Shown: piece by piece, positions 7,596 to 13,343 of the stretch
Layout of the letters: every line of letters starts with the position of its first letter
Position numbering within the stretch: position 1 is the first letter of the stretch
DNA from: an uncultured Syntrophobacteraceae bacterium
GTDB taxonomy: Bacteria > Desulfobacterota > Syntrophobacteria > Syntrophobacterales > Syntrophobacteraceae
Direction of reading: 5' to 3'
Assembly: GCA_937889795.1 (NCBI GenBank)
Contig: CALBZH010000853.1
Span: 1-13,343, forward strand
DNA: 13,343 nucleotides
Position numbers and translations under genes: made by a program
Notes under the pieces: model-generated
The model's database searches: none
Told to the model about the DNA's origin: nothing
The model's input: the letters and a program-made list of their open reading frames with translations, nothing else

Positions 7596-7928
7596 GGTGC
7601 TTCTCCTTCCCCCCTGGACTCTACGGATTCCACGGCATGAAGGGGCAAGGGTCCCCCACAGACCCCGAACAAACCCCTTTTCCCTTCCAACACCGAAAAG
7701 TGGAGCAAGCATCATTCACGGAAGCTCACTCGGAAGCTAAATGTCGAGCACGAAACAACGTGGGTATCAAAGGGGCACGAGGATCAGGAAAGACCGCGCA
7801 CTCGGGGCTTTCCCCATGTCTCGATATCAGAGGCTTTGGCGAACGCCGTCGAGCGGCATCCCTGCTGTGTGCTTCCCACAGAAACCACTTCCCGAAGCAG
7901 ATAGGATGCCTAAGCTATCAAATACCCT
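7596..7928. other. hairpin-rich intergenic region upstream of the chemoreceptor gene
   Basis: 333 bp without a supportable gene, between the thioesterase stop and the chemoreceptor start. The half nearer the thioesterase holds five small inverted repeats: GGGG-CTTT-CCCC (7804-7815), GCCG-tcgag-CGGC (7845-7857), CTGTG-n7-CACAG (7865-7881), CTTC-cc-GAAG (7888-7897) and GATAG-n10-CTATC (7900-7919). No T-run follows any of them on the minus strand, so they are not simple terminators. A TTGATA (7764-7769, minus) could be a -35 element but lacks a good -10. No sigma-54 or sigma-28 consensus was found. Confidence 0.45.
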
Positions 7929-8432
7929 TCAATTTCCGGGTTTGGGGACGTGCTCTCGGACGCCCTCCTGCCTTCTCTCCTGGATGCGCATTTCGCGCCG
8001 GGCCTTGGCTTCTCGGTTTCGTCGGATGTCCTCATCCGTTTCCAGCGCCAACGGCGGCACCACGATGGGATGCCCGTCTCGATCCAAGGCAACGAAGGTC
8101 AGGTAGGCCGAGGAGGTATGGCGGACCTCGCCGGTGAGGAGATTTTCGGCCTCCACCCGGACTCCCACTTCCATGGAGGTCCTGCCCACGTAGTTCATGC
8201 TTGCTTTCAAGATCACGAGATTCCCGATGAAGACCGGTCGATGAAAATCGAGGCGGTCGATCGATGCCGTCACCACATTGGCGCGCGCATGACGGACCGC
8301 GACCGTACCGGCGGCCGTATCGATGAGCTTCATGATCACGCCGCCGTGGACGTTCCCGGCGGGATTCGCATCCTGAGGATTCATCACCTGGGCCATGATG
8401 ACCCTGCTCTCGTCAACTCGTTTTCCTTCCAA
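7929..8432 (-). CDS. acyl-CoA thioesterase, YciA/hotdog family
   Basis: Hydrolyses acyl-CoA to free acid and CoA in the cytoplasm. The 167-residue protein is a single hotdog domain plus a charged tail. Family hallmarks are DANPAGNVHGGVIMKLIDTA (21-40, with the HGG and catalytic Asp), VVTASIDRLDFHRPVFIGN (53-71), NYVGRTSMEVGV (about 79-90) and SSAYLTFVALD (about 106-116). The start is TTG 8432, with GAGGG 6 nt upstream; an in-frame ATG at 8396 also has AGGG 5 nt upstream but would cut the conserved GKRVDESR leader. It follows the response regulator gene after 35 nt and is probably in the same transcript. The tail after residue 130 is rich in Arg and Glu and poorly conserved. Confidence 0.88.
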   Translation of the reverse strand: MEGKRVDESRVIMAQVMNPQDANPAGNVHGGVIMKLIDTAAGTVAVRHARANVVTASIDRLDFHRPVFIGNLVILKASMNYVGRTSMEVGVRVEAENLLTGEVRHTSSAYLTFVALDRDGHPIVVPPLALETDEDIRRNREAKARREMRIQERRQEGVREHVPKPGN

Positions 8433-8467
8433 TTCCTACCCTCGTCATCATTAGACTTTGGTTTGCC

Positions 8468-9925
8468 TCAGGTCTGGGGATCCCCGTCGCTTGACACGGA
8501 CGTCTCCACCTTCAGGCGGTACTTGTCCATTTTGGCGAGGAGCGTCGGTCGCGACAAGCCGAGCAGCCGCGCGGCCCGGGATCGGTTCCCTCCAGCGAGG
8601 TTCAGCGCCTCGCTGATGAGGATGGCCGCAAATTGATCCATGTGGCTGTCAAAGAGGTTGTCCCCCTTTTCGGTCTGGAGCCCTTTGCGAATCCACTGCC
8701 GAATCAGCTCGGTGAATGCGGCTCCCGCGACATTCTTAGGAAAGAGATCCTCCCCGATCGCTTGGGTGACGTCGTCGGCTCCGATGGGGCAGCCGCGGCT
8801 GAAGATCAGCGCCTTCTGGAGCGTATTGGCGAGCTCGCGGACGTTGCCGGGCCAGGAATGCTGCGCCAGCATCGCCTTGGCCATCTCGGTGATACCGGGA
8901 TTCTCGATTTCCATCTCACGGGCATGGCGCATCAGAAAAAAGTCCGTGAGCAGTGGAATGTCCGTTTGCCGCTCCCTGAGAGGCGGCAGCCAGAGGGTCA
9001 CGACTTTCAGCCTGTAGTAGAGATCCTCGCGAAAACGGCCGCTCGCGAGTGCCCCTTCAAGATCCCGGTTCGTCGCGGCGATGATCCGTACATCGACGGG
9101 AATCGTCTCGCGGCCGCCCAGCCGCTCAATGCTCTTTTCCTGAAGCAGCCTCAGGATCTTCGCCTGTATCCCGAACGGCATGTCCCCGATTTCGTCCAGA
9201 AGCACGGTCCCGCCGTTGGCCTGCTCAATGCGGCCCACCCGCCGACTGACCGCCCCCGTGAACGCCCCTTTCTCGTAACCGAACAGCTCGCTTTCGAGCA
9301 GCGTTTCGGGAATGGCCACGCAATTGATCACCATGAAGGGCTTCTCGGCACGCAGACTGTGCTGGTAAATCGCCCGGGCAACGAGCTCCTTCCCCGTCCC
9401 CGACTCGCCGCGAATCAACACCGTGGCGTCCGTCGAAGCCACCCGTCCAATGGCCTTGTAGACATCCTGCATGGGCTTGCTCCGGCCGATGATCGCGTCG
9501 AGCAGTGCCGGTGCCGCCGCATCCGTCCCATCACTGTCCAAAGCCACGCGGGATCGCATGAACCGTCCCGCGTCGATGGCCTGGCCGATCAAGGTGAGAA
9601 TGTCCGGAATGTCGAAGGGCTTCAAGACGTAATCGAAAGCGCCCATCTTGGTCGCCTCGATCGCCGTCTCCGTGCTGCTGTAGGCTGTCATAATGATGAC
9701 GGGGAGCTTCGGCTGCAAGACGCGAATCCGCTGGAAAGCCTCGAGACCGCTCATTCCCGGCAGTCGGACATCCATGATGAGCAGATCAAAGCGGCCCGTC
9801 TGAATCTGGGCGATTCCCGACTCGGCCGTCGAAGCCACACGAACCGCGTGTCCCTCCTGAACCAGCAGCTTCTCGAAGCTCTGCCTCAGCTGGGGGTCGT
9901 CGTCGACGATCAGGATCGAAGCCAT
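8468..9925 (-). CDS. sigma-54-dependent response regulator, NtrC/AtoC type
   Basis: A 485-residue transcription activator with the full three-domain order. The receiver domain (1-120) has Asp9/Asp10, phospho-acceptor Asp52 in [10 protein letters not shown], Thr80 and Lys102. The AAA+ domain (about 145-385) has Walker A GESGTGKE (173-180), the sigma-54 contact loop GAFTGA (220-225), Walker [11 protein letters not shown] (241-250) and WPGNVREL (358-365). A Fis-type helix-turn-helix (about 445-471) contains [19 protein letters not shown]. All key residues are present, so it should be active. ATG 9925 is chosen because the receiver begins there; it lies inside the end of the kinase gene (16-nt overlap), showing tight coupling. 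Targets are unknown, and no clear sigma-54 promoter (TGGCAC-N5-TTGC) was found in the intergenic regions checked. Confidence 0.95.
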   Translation of the reverse strand: MASILIVDDDPQLRQSFEKLLVQEGHAVRVASTAESGIAQIQTGRFDLLIMDVRLPGMSGLEAFQRIRVLQPKLPVIIMTAYSSTETAIEATKMGAFDYVLKPFDIPDILTLIGQAIDAGRFMRSRVALDSDGTDAAAPALLDAIIGRSKPMQDVYKAIGRVASTDATVLIRGESGTGKELVARAIYQHSLRAEKPFMVINCVAIPETLLESELFGYEKGAFTGAVSRRVGRIEQANGGTVLLDEIGDMPFGIQAKILRLLQEKSIERLGGRETIPVDVRIIAATNRDLEGALASGRFREDLYYRLKVVTLWLPPLRERQTDIPLLTDFFLMRHAREMEIENPGITEMAKAMLAQHSWPGNVRELANTLQKALIFSRGCPIGADDVTQAIGEDLFPKNVAGAAFTELIRQWIRKGLQTEKGDNLFDSHMDQFAAILISEALNLAGGNRSRAARLLGLSRPTLLAKMDKYRLKVETSVSSDGDPQT

Positions 9926-11397
9926 ACGCCCTCCGCCTTGCACGGCAGGGTGATGATGAATGTCGCTCCCTTCCCCTCCTTGGACCGCAAGCTCAGACAA
10001 CCGTCGTGATCCTCGATGATCCGCTCGGCGATGCTCAAGCCCAGCCCCGTGCCCTCCTCCTTGGTGCTGAAAAACGGCTGGAAGATCTTATCCTTGATCT
10101 CCTCGGGGACTCCCGGTCCGTTGTCGCTCACCCGGATGACCACAACATGTCCCATGGGCTCCGTCATTCCTTCCTCCTCCCGGATGACGATCTTGCCTCC
10201 CTCCCCCATGGCGTCGCAAGCGTTGACGAGTAGATTGACGAGCACCTCCTTGAGCTGCTCCGGGTCGGCCTCGATGTCCGGAAGACGCCGTTGCCGGTAA
10301 AGCTCGACTTCCACGCCATAAGACTCGAGCCGGTGACGCAGCAGCTGAATGGCCATATCGACCACGTCGGAGGGGCTGACACTCTGGATCTTGAGCTTCG
10401 GGCGCCGCGAGAACTCGAGAAAGTTGCGCACGATGGTATCCAGATGCCGAATTTCATCCGAGATCACATCCATGTCCTCTTTTTCGCTCGGGCTCAGCTG
10501 AAGCGATCGGGCAAGCGAGAACAACCGCATTTTGACCGAGGTCAGGGGATTGCGAATGCTGTGCGCCACCCCCGCGGCAAGCTTTCCCACCATGGCCAGT
10601 TTTTCGGATTGCACGAGGTGCTCGCGACTTTGCTGCAATTCGGTCTGGGTCTGGTCCACGTCTTCAATCAGACTCCTCACCCGTTGACCGATAGCCCGCA
10701 CCTCGTCATCGACGCGCCCCGCCTTGATCGAGGGGTCCGTTTCGAGGGCCATCCGACGCAGTGGCCCAAGGACCTGGAAAATCAGGATGTAAACGAGAAG
10801 GCCGCCAAGACCGAGGGCGGCGATCATCCCCATGATCGCGAGCAGGCTCAGAGAGCGGACCTCCCGGCTCAGGTCCGTTCGTGCCAAAGCGATGCTGGTC
10901 TTGTGCAAGTCCTTATAGCGCACGCAGAGATCATGGATGGCTAAGAACTGCTGACGCAGCCCCTTGTGCAGCGCGAGCCCACCCTCGCGATCGCCCTTGC
11001 CGTAGCGCTCGATCACCTCATCCCGCGCATGGCAGTAGCGAATGTAGCGACCGTCGATCTCGTTCAGAATCTCCCTCTGAGCGCCGTTGGTCGCCGTCTC
11101 CCGAGCCCGCTTCAGCCATTCCTCGAAGCGGGCATTGTGCTCTTGAAGGGAGCGAAGCCAGGCAGAATCGCCATCCAAGAAGTAGTACGTGAGGAGCCCT
11201 TTTTGGGTGGTGAGGGAGGACTCCAGCTCCTGAGCCACCTCCAGGGCTCTGACGTCTCCGTCCACGACCGTGGTCAGCAGACCGTGGATACGATAGATCG
11301 CGAAGACCGTGACCAGCGCTCCACCAAGCGTAAGGCCGACCAAAATCACGACGCACATCAGAATGCGGGTTCGTAACGTGGGCGATGCCAGCTTCAC
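9910..11397 (-). CDS. membrane sensor histidine kinase, AtoS/NtrB-like, partner of the NtrC-type regulator
   Basis: A 495-residue kinase with TM1 (about 12-35), a periplasmic mostly helical sensor (36-182, probably a four-helix bundle), TM2 (about 184-208), a HAMP-like linker with coiled coil (209-262), a HisKA dimerisation domain with His279 in GVAHSIRNPLTSVK, and an ATPase domain with N-box NLLVNACDAM (388-397), G1 DNGPGV (425-430), PFFSTKEEGTGLGLS (441-455) and a final GATFIITLP. The start is GTG 11397; AAGGAGG (11410-11416) is strong but 12 nt away, longer than usual, and no better in-frame start was found. The gene overlaps its regulator by 16 nt. The signal is unknown; nearby acyl-CoA genes hint at an organic acid. 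Confidence 0.93.
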   Translation of the reverse strand: MKLASPTLRTRILMCVVILVGLTLGGALVTVFAIYRIHGLLTTVVDGDVRALEVAQELESSLTTQKGLLTYYFLDGDSAWLRSLQEHNARFEEWLKRARETATNGAQREILNEIDGRYIRYCHARDEVIERYGKGDREGGLALHKGLRQQFLAIHDLCVRYKDLHKTSIALARTDLSREVRSLSLLAIMGMIAALGLGGLLVYILIFQVLGPLRRMALETDPSIKAGRVDDEVRAIGQRVRSLIEDVDQTQTELQQSREHLVQSEKLAMVGKLAAGVAHSIRNPLTSVKMRLFSLARSLQLSPSEKEDMDVISDEIRHLDTIVRNFLEFSRRPKLKIQSVSPSDVVDMAIQLLRHRLESYGVEVELYRQRRLPDIEADPEQLKEVLVNLLVNACDAMGEGGKIVIREEEGMTEPMGHVVVIRVSDNGPGVPEEIKDKIFQPFFSTKEEGTGLGLSIAERIIEDHDGCLSLRSKEGKGATFIITLPCKAEGVWLRS

Positions 11398-11419
11398 AGG
11401 CGGTCGAAACCTCCTTCAC

Positions 11420-11459
11420 GACGATGGAGCGACAACCGACCGGAGCCAGAAGCATCGTC
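11420..11459. repeat. inverted repeat GACGATG / CATCGTC upstream of the kinase gene
   Basis: Perfect 7-bp arms (11420-11426 and 11453-11459) enclose 26 nt, within the 97-bp gap between the amidohydrolase stop and the kinase GTG. The right edge on the transcribed strand lies next to the AAGGAGG ribosome binding site. It may be a weak hairpin or a binding site. There is no T-run, so it is not a classic terminator. Confidence 0.3.
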
Positions 11460-11494
11460 CCAGCGCACCCCTCGCCGTCTCCAACTGGAACCGC

Positions 11495-12337
11495 TCATGC
11501 CAGCCCCAACACTTTTTCGGCGTTCCCACCAGCGATGGCGCTCACTTCCTCAGACGTCAGGCCGGCCTGTTCCATTTCCTGCCAGTACCGTTGAGGAGGA
11601 AGGAGTGGATAATCGCTCCCGTACAGGATTTTCCCGGCCGGCAGCGCCCGCGACATGACCCGGTAAATGCTGGATTGATACACAAACGGGGAGGCCGCCG
11701 TGTCGTAGTAGACTTGGGCGAGCGCTTCCGGGCCGTCCCGTTTGAGCAGTTCGTAGAAGCAGAGCCCACCGCCCCAATGGGCCAGGATCAGCGGGAGCCC
11801 GGCGGCCAGTCGCACCAGCTCGTAATAGAAATCGAGGTTGAAAGGGGCCTTGCCGGGATACATGTGACCGACCGCTTCATTGGCGTGCACCAGGAGCATC
11901 GAGCCATGGCTCTTGCAGCAGGCGATGATCGCCGCATAGGCGTCAAGCGCCCGCTTGGGATCGCACGATTCATAGACGGCAAGCTCTCCCAACCCCTTGG
12001 CGCCGTTTCCCAGACAGCGATCAGCCTCGACGGCGGCGCCCAGCGCCAGCGGATTCACGCACCCGAACGGAATGAGCCTCGGCGCGTGCCTGGCCGCTGC
12101 CTCCATCACATAGTCGTTGTGGCGCGCAGCAAGCTCCGATCCTTCCCAAGGAAAGCCAAACACGACAGAGCGGTCCACTCCGTCCCGATCCATCACACTG
12201 AGCAGCCCTTCGGCCGTCGTCAGGCGAGCCTTGGGAGAATCGTAAAGAAGGCGAAAAACCGGCTCGCCCTCGAAGAACCGCTCTCGCCCCGAGACCATAT
12301 CGTCCGGAAAGATGTGGGTATGCACGTCGATACGCAT
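11495..12337 (-). CDS. amidohydrolase family 2 (TIM-barrel metal-dependent hydrolase/decarboxylase)
   Basis: A 280-residue protein of the amidohydrolase-related group (COG2159-like), which includes metal-dependent hydrolases and decarboxylases. Metal and catalytic motifs are in place: IDVHTHIFP (His6, His8), AKGLGELAVY (113-122), LLVHANEAVGH (148-158, His151), LILAHWGGG (183-191, His187) and ILYGSDYPL (237-245, Asp242). ATG 12337 is chosen because GAGGTGA sits 8 nt before it; an in-frame GTG at 12349 overlaps that site. There is no signal peptide. It is divergent from the CoA-transferase gene and could be co-regulated with it. The substrate cannot be told from sequence, and ring-cleavage product hydrolysis or decarboxylation are both open. 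Confidence 0.85.
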   Translation of the reverse strand: MRIDVHTHIFPDDMVSGRERFFEGEPVFRLLYDSPKARLTTAEGLLSVMDRDGVDRSVVFGFPWEGSELAARHNDYVMEAAARHAPRLIPFGCVNPLALGAAVEADRCLGNGAKGLGELAVYESCDPKRALDAYAAIIACCKSHGSMLLVHANEAVGHMYPGKAPFNLDFYYELVRLAAGLPLILAHWGGGLCFYELLKRDGPEALAQVYYDTAASPFVYQSSIYRVMSRALPAGKILYGSDYPLLPPQRYWQEMEQAGLTSEEVSAIAGGNAEKVLGLA

Positions 12338-12403
12338 CGTGAAATTCACCTCATTTGCCTTTGTTGGTCATGGCGCATGCCCTTCTCGTTTCGATTCGCG
12401 GGC

Positions 12404-12431
12404 ATAATACCGCGCACTCTCCGCTTCGCAA
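12404..12431 (-). promoter_or_regulatory. candidate sigma-70 promoter for the amidohydrolase gene
   Basis: On the minus strand TTGCGA (12426-12431) and TATTAT (12404-12409, five of six consensus bases) are separated by 16 nt. The start site would be about 60 nt before the ATG at 12337. The -10 is embedded in the near-palindrome GCGGTATTATGCCCGC. Confidence 0.4.
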
Positions 12432-12533
12432 TGAAAATAAACACGAAAATAGACGTGCTTTCCCGCGAGCGACGGTAGGGAGCATCTTCACGACACGCTT
12501 GACCGCCTGGTGGAATCGACCGAAGCTTGTGGC

Positions 12534-12563
12534 TTGTAACGATTCCCGCCATGCTGGTATAAG
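12534..12563 (+). promoter_or_regulatory. candidate sigma-70 promoter for the CoA-transferase gene
   Basis: TTGTAA (12534-12539) and TATAAG (12558-12563, five of six consensus bases) are separated by 18 nt. The leader to ATG 12746 would be about 175 nt, long enough for regulation. Tentative. Confidence 0.35.
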
Positions 12564-12576
12564 GAGCACCTCTTAT
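12559..12576. repeat. imperfect palindrome over the candidate -10 element
   Basis: ATAAGGAG and CTC-TTAT face each other around CAC with one unpaired base. Its position over the -10 of the plus-strand promoter would suit a repressor site. Confidence 0.3.
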
Positions 12577-12590
12577 CGGACTGTGCCGTG

Positions 12591-12689
12591 CTCTTTGACA
12601 TGGCTGACCCCAACGCTCAGCCGCCGTATCGCCGCCAGGGGCTCCCCCCAATCGTATTCAAACGCTCACGCGGAATCTGACTCTTTGAC
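12591..12689 (+). repeat. two direct copies of CTCTTTGAC, 90 bp apart
   Basis: The 9-mer occurs at 12591-12599 and 12681-12689, upstream of the CoA-transferase gene. Ninety bp is close to a whole number of helical turns (about 8.6), so a pair of regulator sites is possible, but two short copies can arise by chance. Confidence 0.25.
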
Positions 12690-12745
12690 TGCTGATGTGA
12701 CTGTGATTGTTCAACCGAAGCGCTCACCGTGGAGAGGACAAAGCG

Positions 12746-13295
12746 ATGATGAAGACCTCCAAATGCATCTCGATCATGGAAGCCGCTGAAATCATTAAGG
12801 ATGGGTCAATCCTCTCGTTTTCCGGCTTCACCATCTGGCGACGCCCCGTTGCCTTGGTATTTGAGCTGATCCGCCAGAAACGACGCAATCTCCATCTCAT
12901 TGAGGTCAACAGCGGCCCCCACACGGAGTTTCTCATCGGGGCCGGCTGTGTTGCCGTATGGGAGTCCTGTTGGATCGGCCATGAGCTCTACGGCAAGTAC
13001 GGCGCCAACCTTGCGCGGCGTGTCCGCAACAAAGAGATCATTTACGAAGACTACAGCCATGCGGAAATGGCGTACCGATTCTCAGCGGCCTCCGCCGGCA
13101 TGCCATTCATGGCGACCCAAACCTCCCTGGGGACGGACATCCACAATCCGGAATACGATATGCTCGCCCGCGCCGGATTGCGGAACGGCAAGAACCCCAA
13201 AATCCCCCTGCACAAATATGAGACGCTTTCGGACCCGTTCTTTGGAGACGGCATCCAGATCCTCGTCCCCGCCGCCCGGGTGGACGTTGCCATTC
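12746..13295 (+). CDS. CoA-transferase subunit A, glutaconate CoA-transferase (GctA) type, 3' end missing
   Basis: Family I CoA-transferase alpha subunit; it pairs with a beta subunit carrying the catalytic glutamate to move CoA between carboxylic acids. About 183 genuine codons remain of about 320 in the family. Visible GctA-like blocks are ILSFSGFTIWRRPVALVFEL (22-41), FLIGAGCVAVWESCW, a downstream EDYSHAEMAYRF, SAGMPFMATQTSLGTD and the last VPAARVDVAI. ATG 12746 is preferred: GGAGAGG (12731-12737) lies 8 nt upstream; ATG 12749 is also possible. An upstream in-frame TTG at 12707 has no support. The apparent stop at 13316-13318 and the last residues are encoded by sequencing adapter, not by the genome. 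The substrate is unknown. The beta subunit gene presumably lies beyond the contig end. Confidence 0.9.
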
Positions 13296-13343
13296 AGATC
13301 GGAAGAGCACACGTCTGAACTCCAGTCACGAGTGGATATCTCG
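13296..13343 (+). other. Illumina TruSeq adapter contamination at the contig end
   Basis: From 13296 the sequence begins AGATCGGAAGAGC, the universal TruSeq read-1 adapter start, and continues with the standard adapter to CAGTCAC at 13329. The 8 bases GAGTGGAT (13330-13337) sit at the index position and match TruSeq index 23 as I recall it, and ATCTCG (13338-13343) begins the flow-cell end of the adapter. This is synthetic library DNA and should be trimmed. Confidence 0.98.

Larger units (their letters stand above)
12338..12745. other. divergent intergenic region between amidohydrolase and CoA-transferase genes
   Basis: 408 bp with no supportable gene. It holds candidate promoters in both directions, an imperfect palindrome, two copies of CTCTTTGAC, and copies of AACGCTCA at 12612 and 12661. 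An A-rich patch (about 12430-12452) lies upstream of the minus-strand promoter. A perfect TTGACA at 12595-12600 has no -10 at proper distance. The long open frame crossing this region on the plus strand (12355-12789) lacks family motifs and is out of phase with the CoA-transferase. Confidence 0.5.

Noticed and set aside
7596..7715. N-terminal extension of the chemoreceptor by 40 codons
   Set aside because: The ATG at 7595 has AAGGAG 7 nt upstream and leads directly into TM1; the extension is unlike a receptor N-terminus.
7790..7890. Cyclic-di-GMP-I (GEMM) riboswitch on the minus strand
   Set aside because: Only CAAAGCCTC and one helix fit; the conserved GGCAAACC and ACGCAAAGC elements and the second stem with its tetraloop receptor are not matched. 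Kept only as a structured-RNA candidate.
8633..10009. Long plus-strand open frame opposite the response regulator
   Set aside because: It is the antisense shadow of a gene with complete receiver, AAA+ and Fis motifs; the antisense product has no recognisable domain and is a by-product of GC-rich codon use.
11309..12478. 389-codon plus-strand frame opposite the amidohydrolase
   Set aside because: The minus strand encodes the full metal-binding set of an amidohydrolase; the plus frame shows no family motif.
12595..12600. Perfect TTGACA as promoter -35
   Set aside because: No -10-like hexamer lies 15-19 bp downstream; the next AT-containing hexamer (GTATCG) is 25 bp away.
12355..12789. 144-codon plus-strand frame in the divergent region
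   Set aside because: No motif, crosses promoter-like DNA and overlaps the CoA-transferase start in another frame.
1..13343. tRNA, rRNA, CRISPR, transposase or phage genes
   Set aside because: None recognised: no cloverleaf-like conserved arms, no regularly spaced repeats and no integrase or transposase motifs were found by eye.

Overview
This GC-rich window (roughly 58-60 % by eye) is densely packed bacterial DNA. It carries a hopanoid side-chain cluster (hpnA, hpnH and an hpnG-like gene), a sigma-54-type two-component pair, a Cache-domain chemoreceptor, a YciA-type acyl-CoA thioesterase, an amidohydrolase and a GctA-type CoA-transferase. This mix suggests a Gram-negative anaerobe, most likely Desulfobacterota (Syntrophobacter-like lineages). 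That placement is inference from gene content and protein style; there is no rRNA or other marker gene. The last 48 bases are Illumina TruSeq adapter, so the window ends at a contig edge, and the left edge also appears to cut a gene.

Layout. (1) 1-454: a possible broken zinc-binding ORF leaving on the minus strand, then a mostly non-coding leader. (2) 455-2994, plus strand: plsC-type acyltransferase, glycerophosphodiester phosphodiesterase and an HpnG-like nucleoside phosphorylase, closely spaced like an operon. (3) 2920-5845, minus strand: hpnA, hpnH and a DUF422/CruF-like membrane protein, tightly coupled. The last gene overlaps the end of the hpnG-like gene tail to tail by 75 bp. (4) 5958-7595, minus: methyl-accepting chemotaxis protein. 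(5) 7596-7928: hairpin-rich intergenic DNA. (6) 7929-11397, minus: acyl-CoA thioesterase, NtrC-family response regulator and its histidine kinase. (7) 11495-12337, minus: amidohydrolase. (8) 12338-12745: divergent promoter region. (9) 12746-13295, plus: CoA-transferase subunit A, cut by the contig end. (10) 13296-13343: adapter.

How the genes fit together. HpnH joins the 5'-deoxyadenosyl group of SAM to a hopene, and HpnG removes adenine from the adenosylhopane; both are present here but face each other on opposite strands. HpnA is a hopanoid-associated epimerase-like oxidoreductase. The DUF422 protein sits last in the hpnA-hpnH unit, although its relatives are known from carotenoid hydration, so a role in hopanoid side-chain or polyprenoid modification is the most interesting open question. 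No squalene-hopene cyclase or carotenoid backbone gene lies in the window. The acyltransferase and phosphodiesterase upstream of the hpnG-like gene point to a wider membrane-lipid theme. The right half (thioesterase, kinase/regulator pair, amidohydrolase, CoA-transferase) looks like carboxylic acid/acyl-CoA catabolism with its own regulation. No tRNA, rRNA, CRISPR array, transposase or phage gene was seen.
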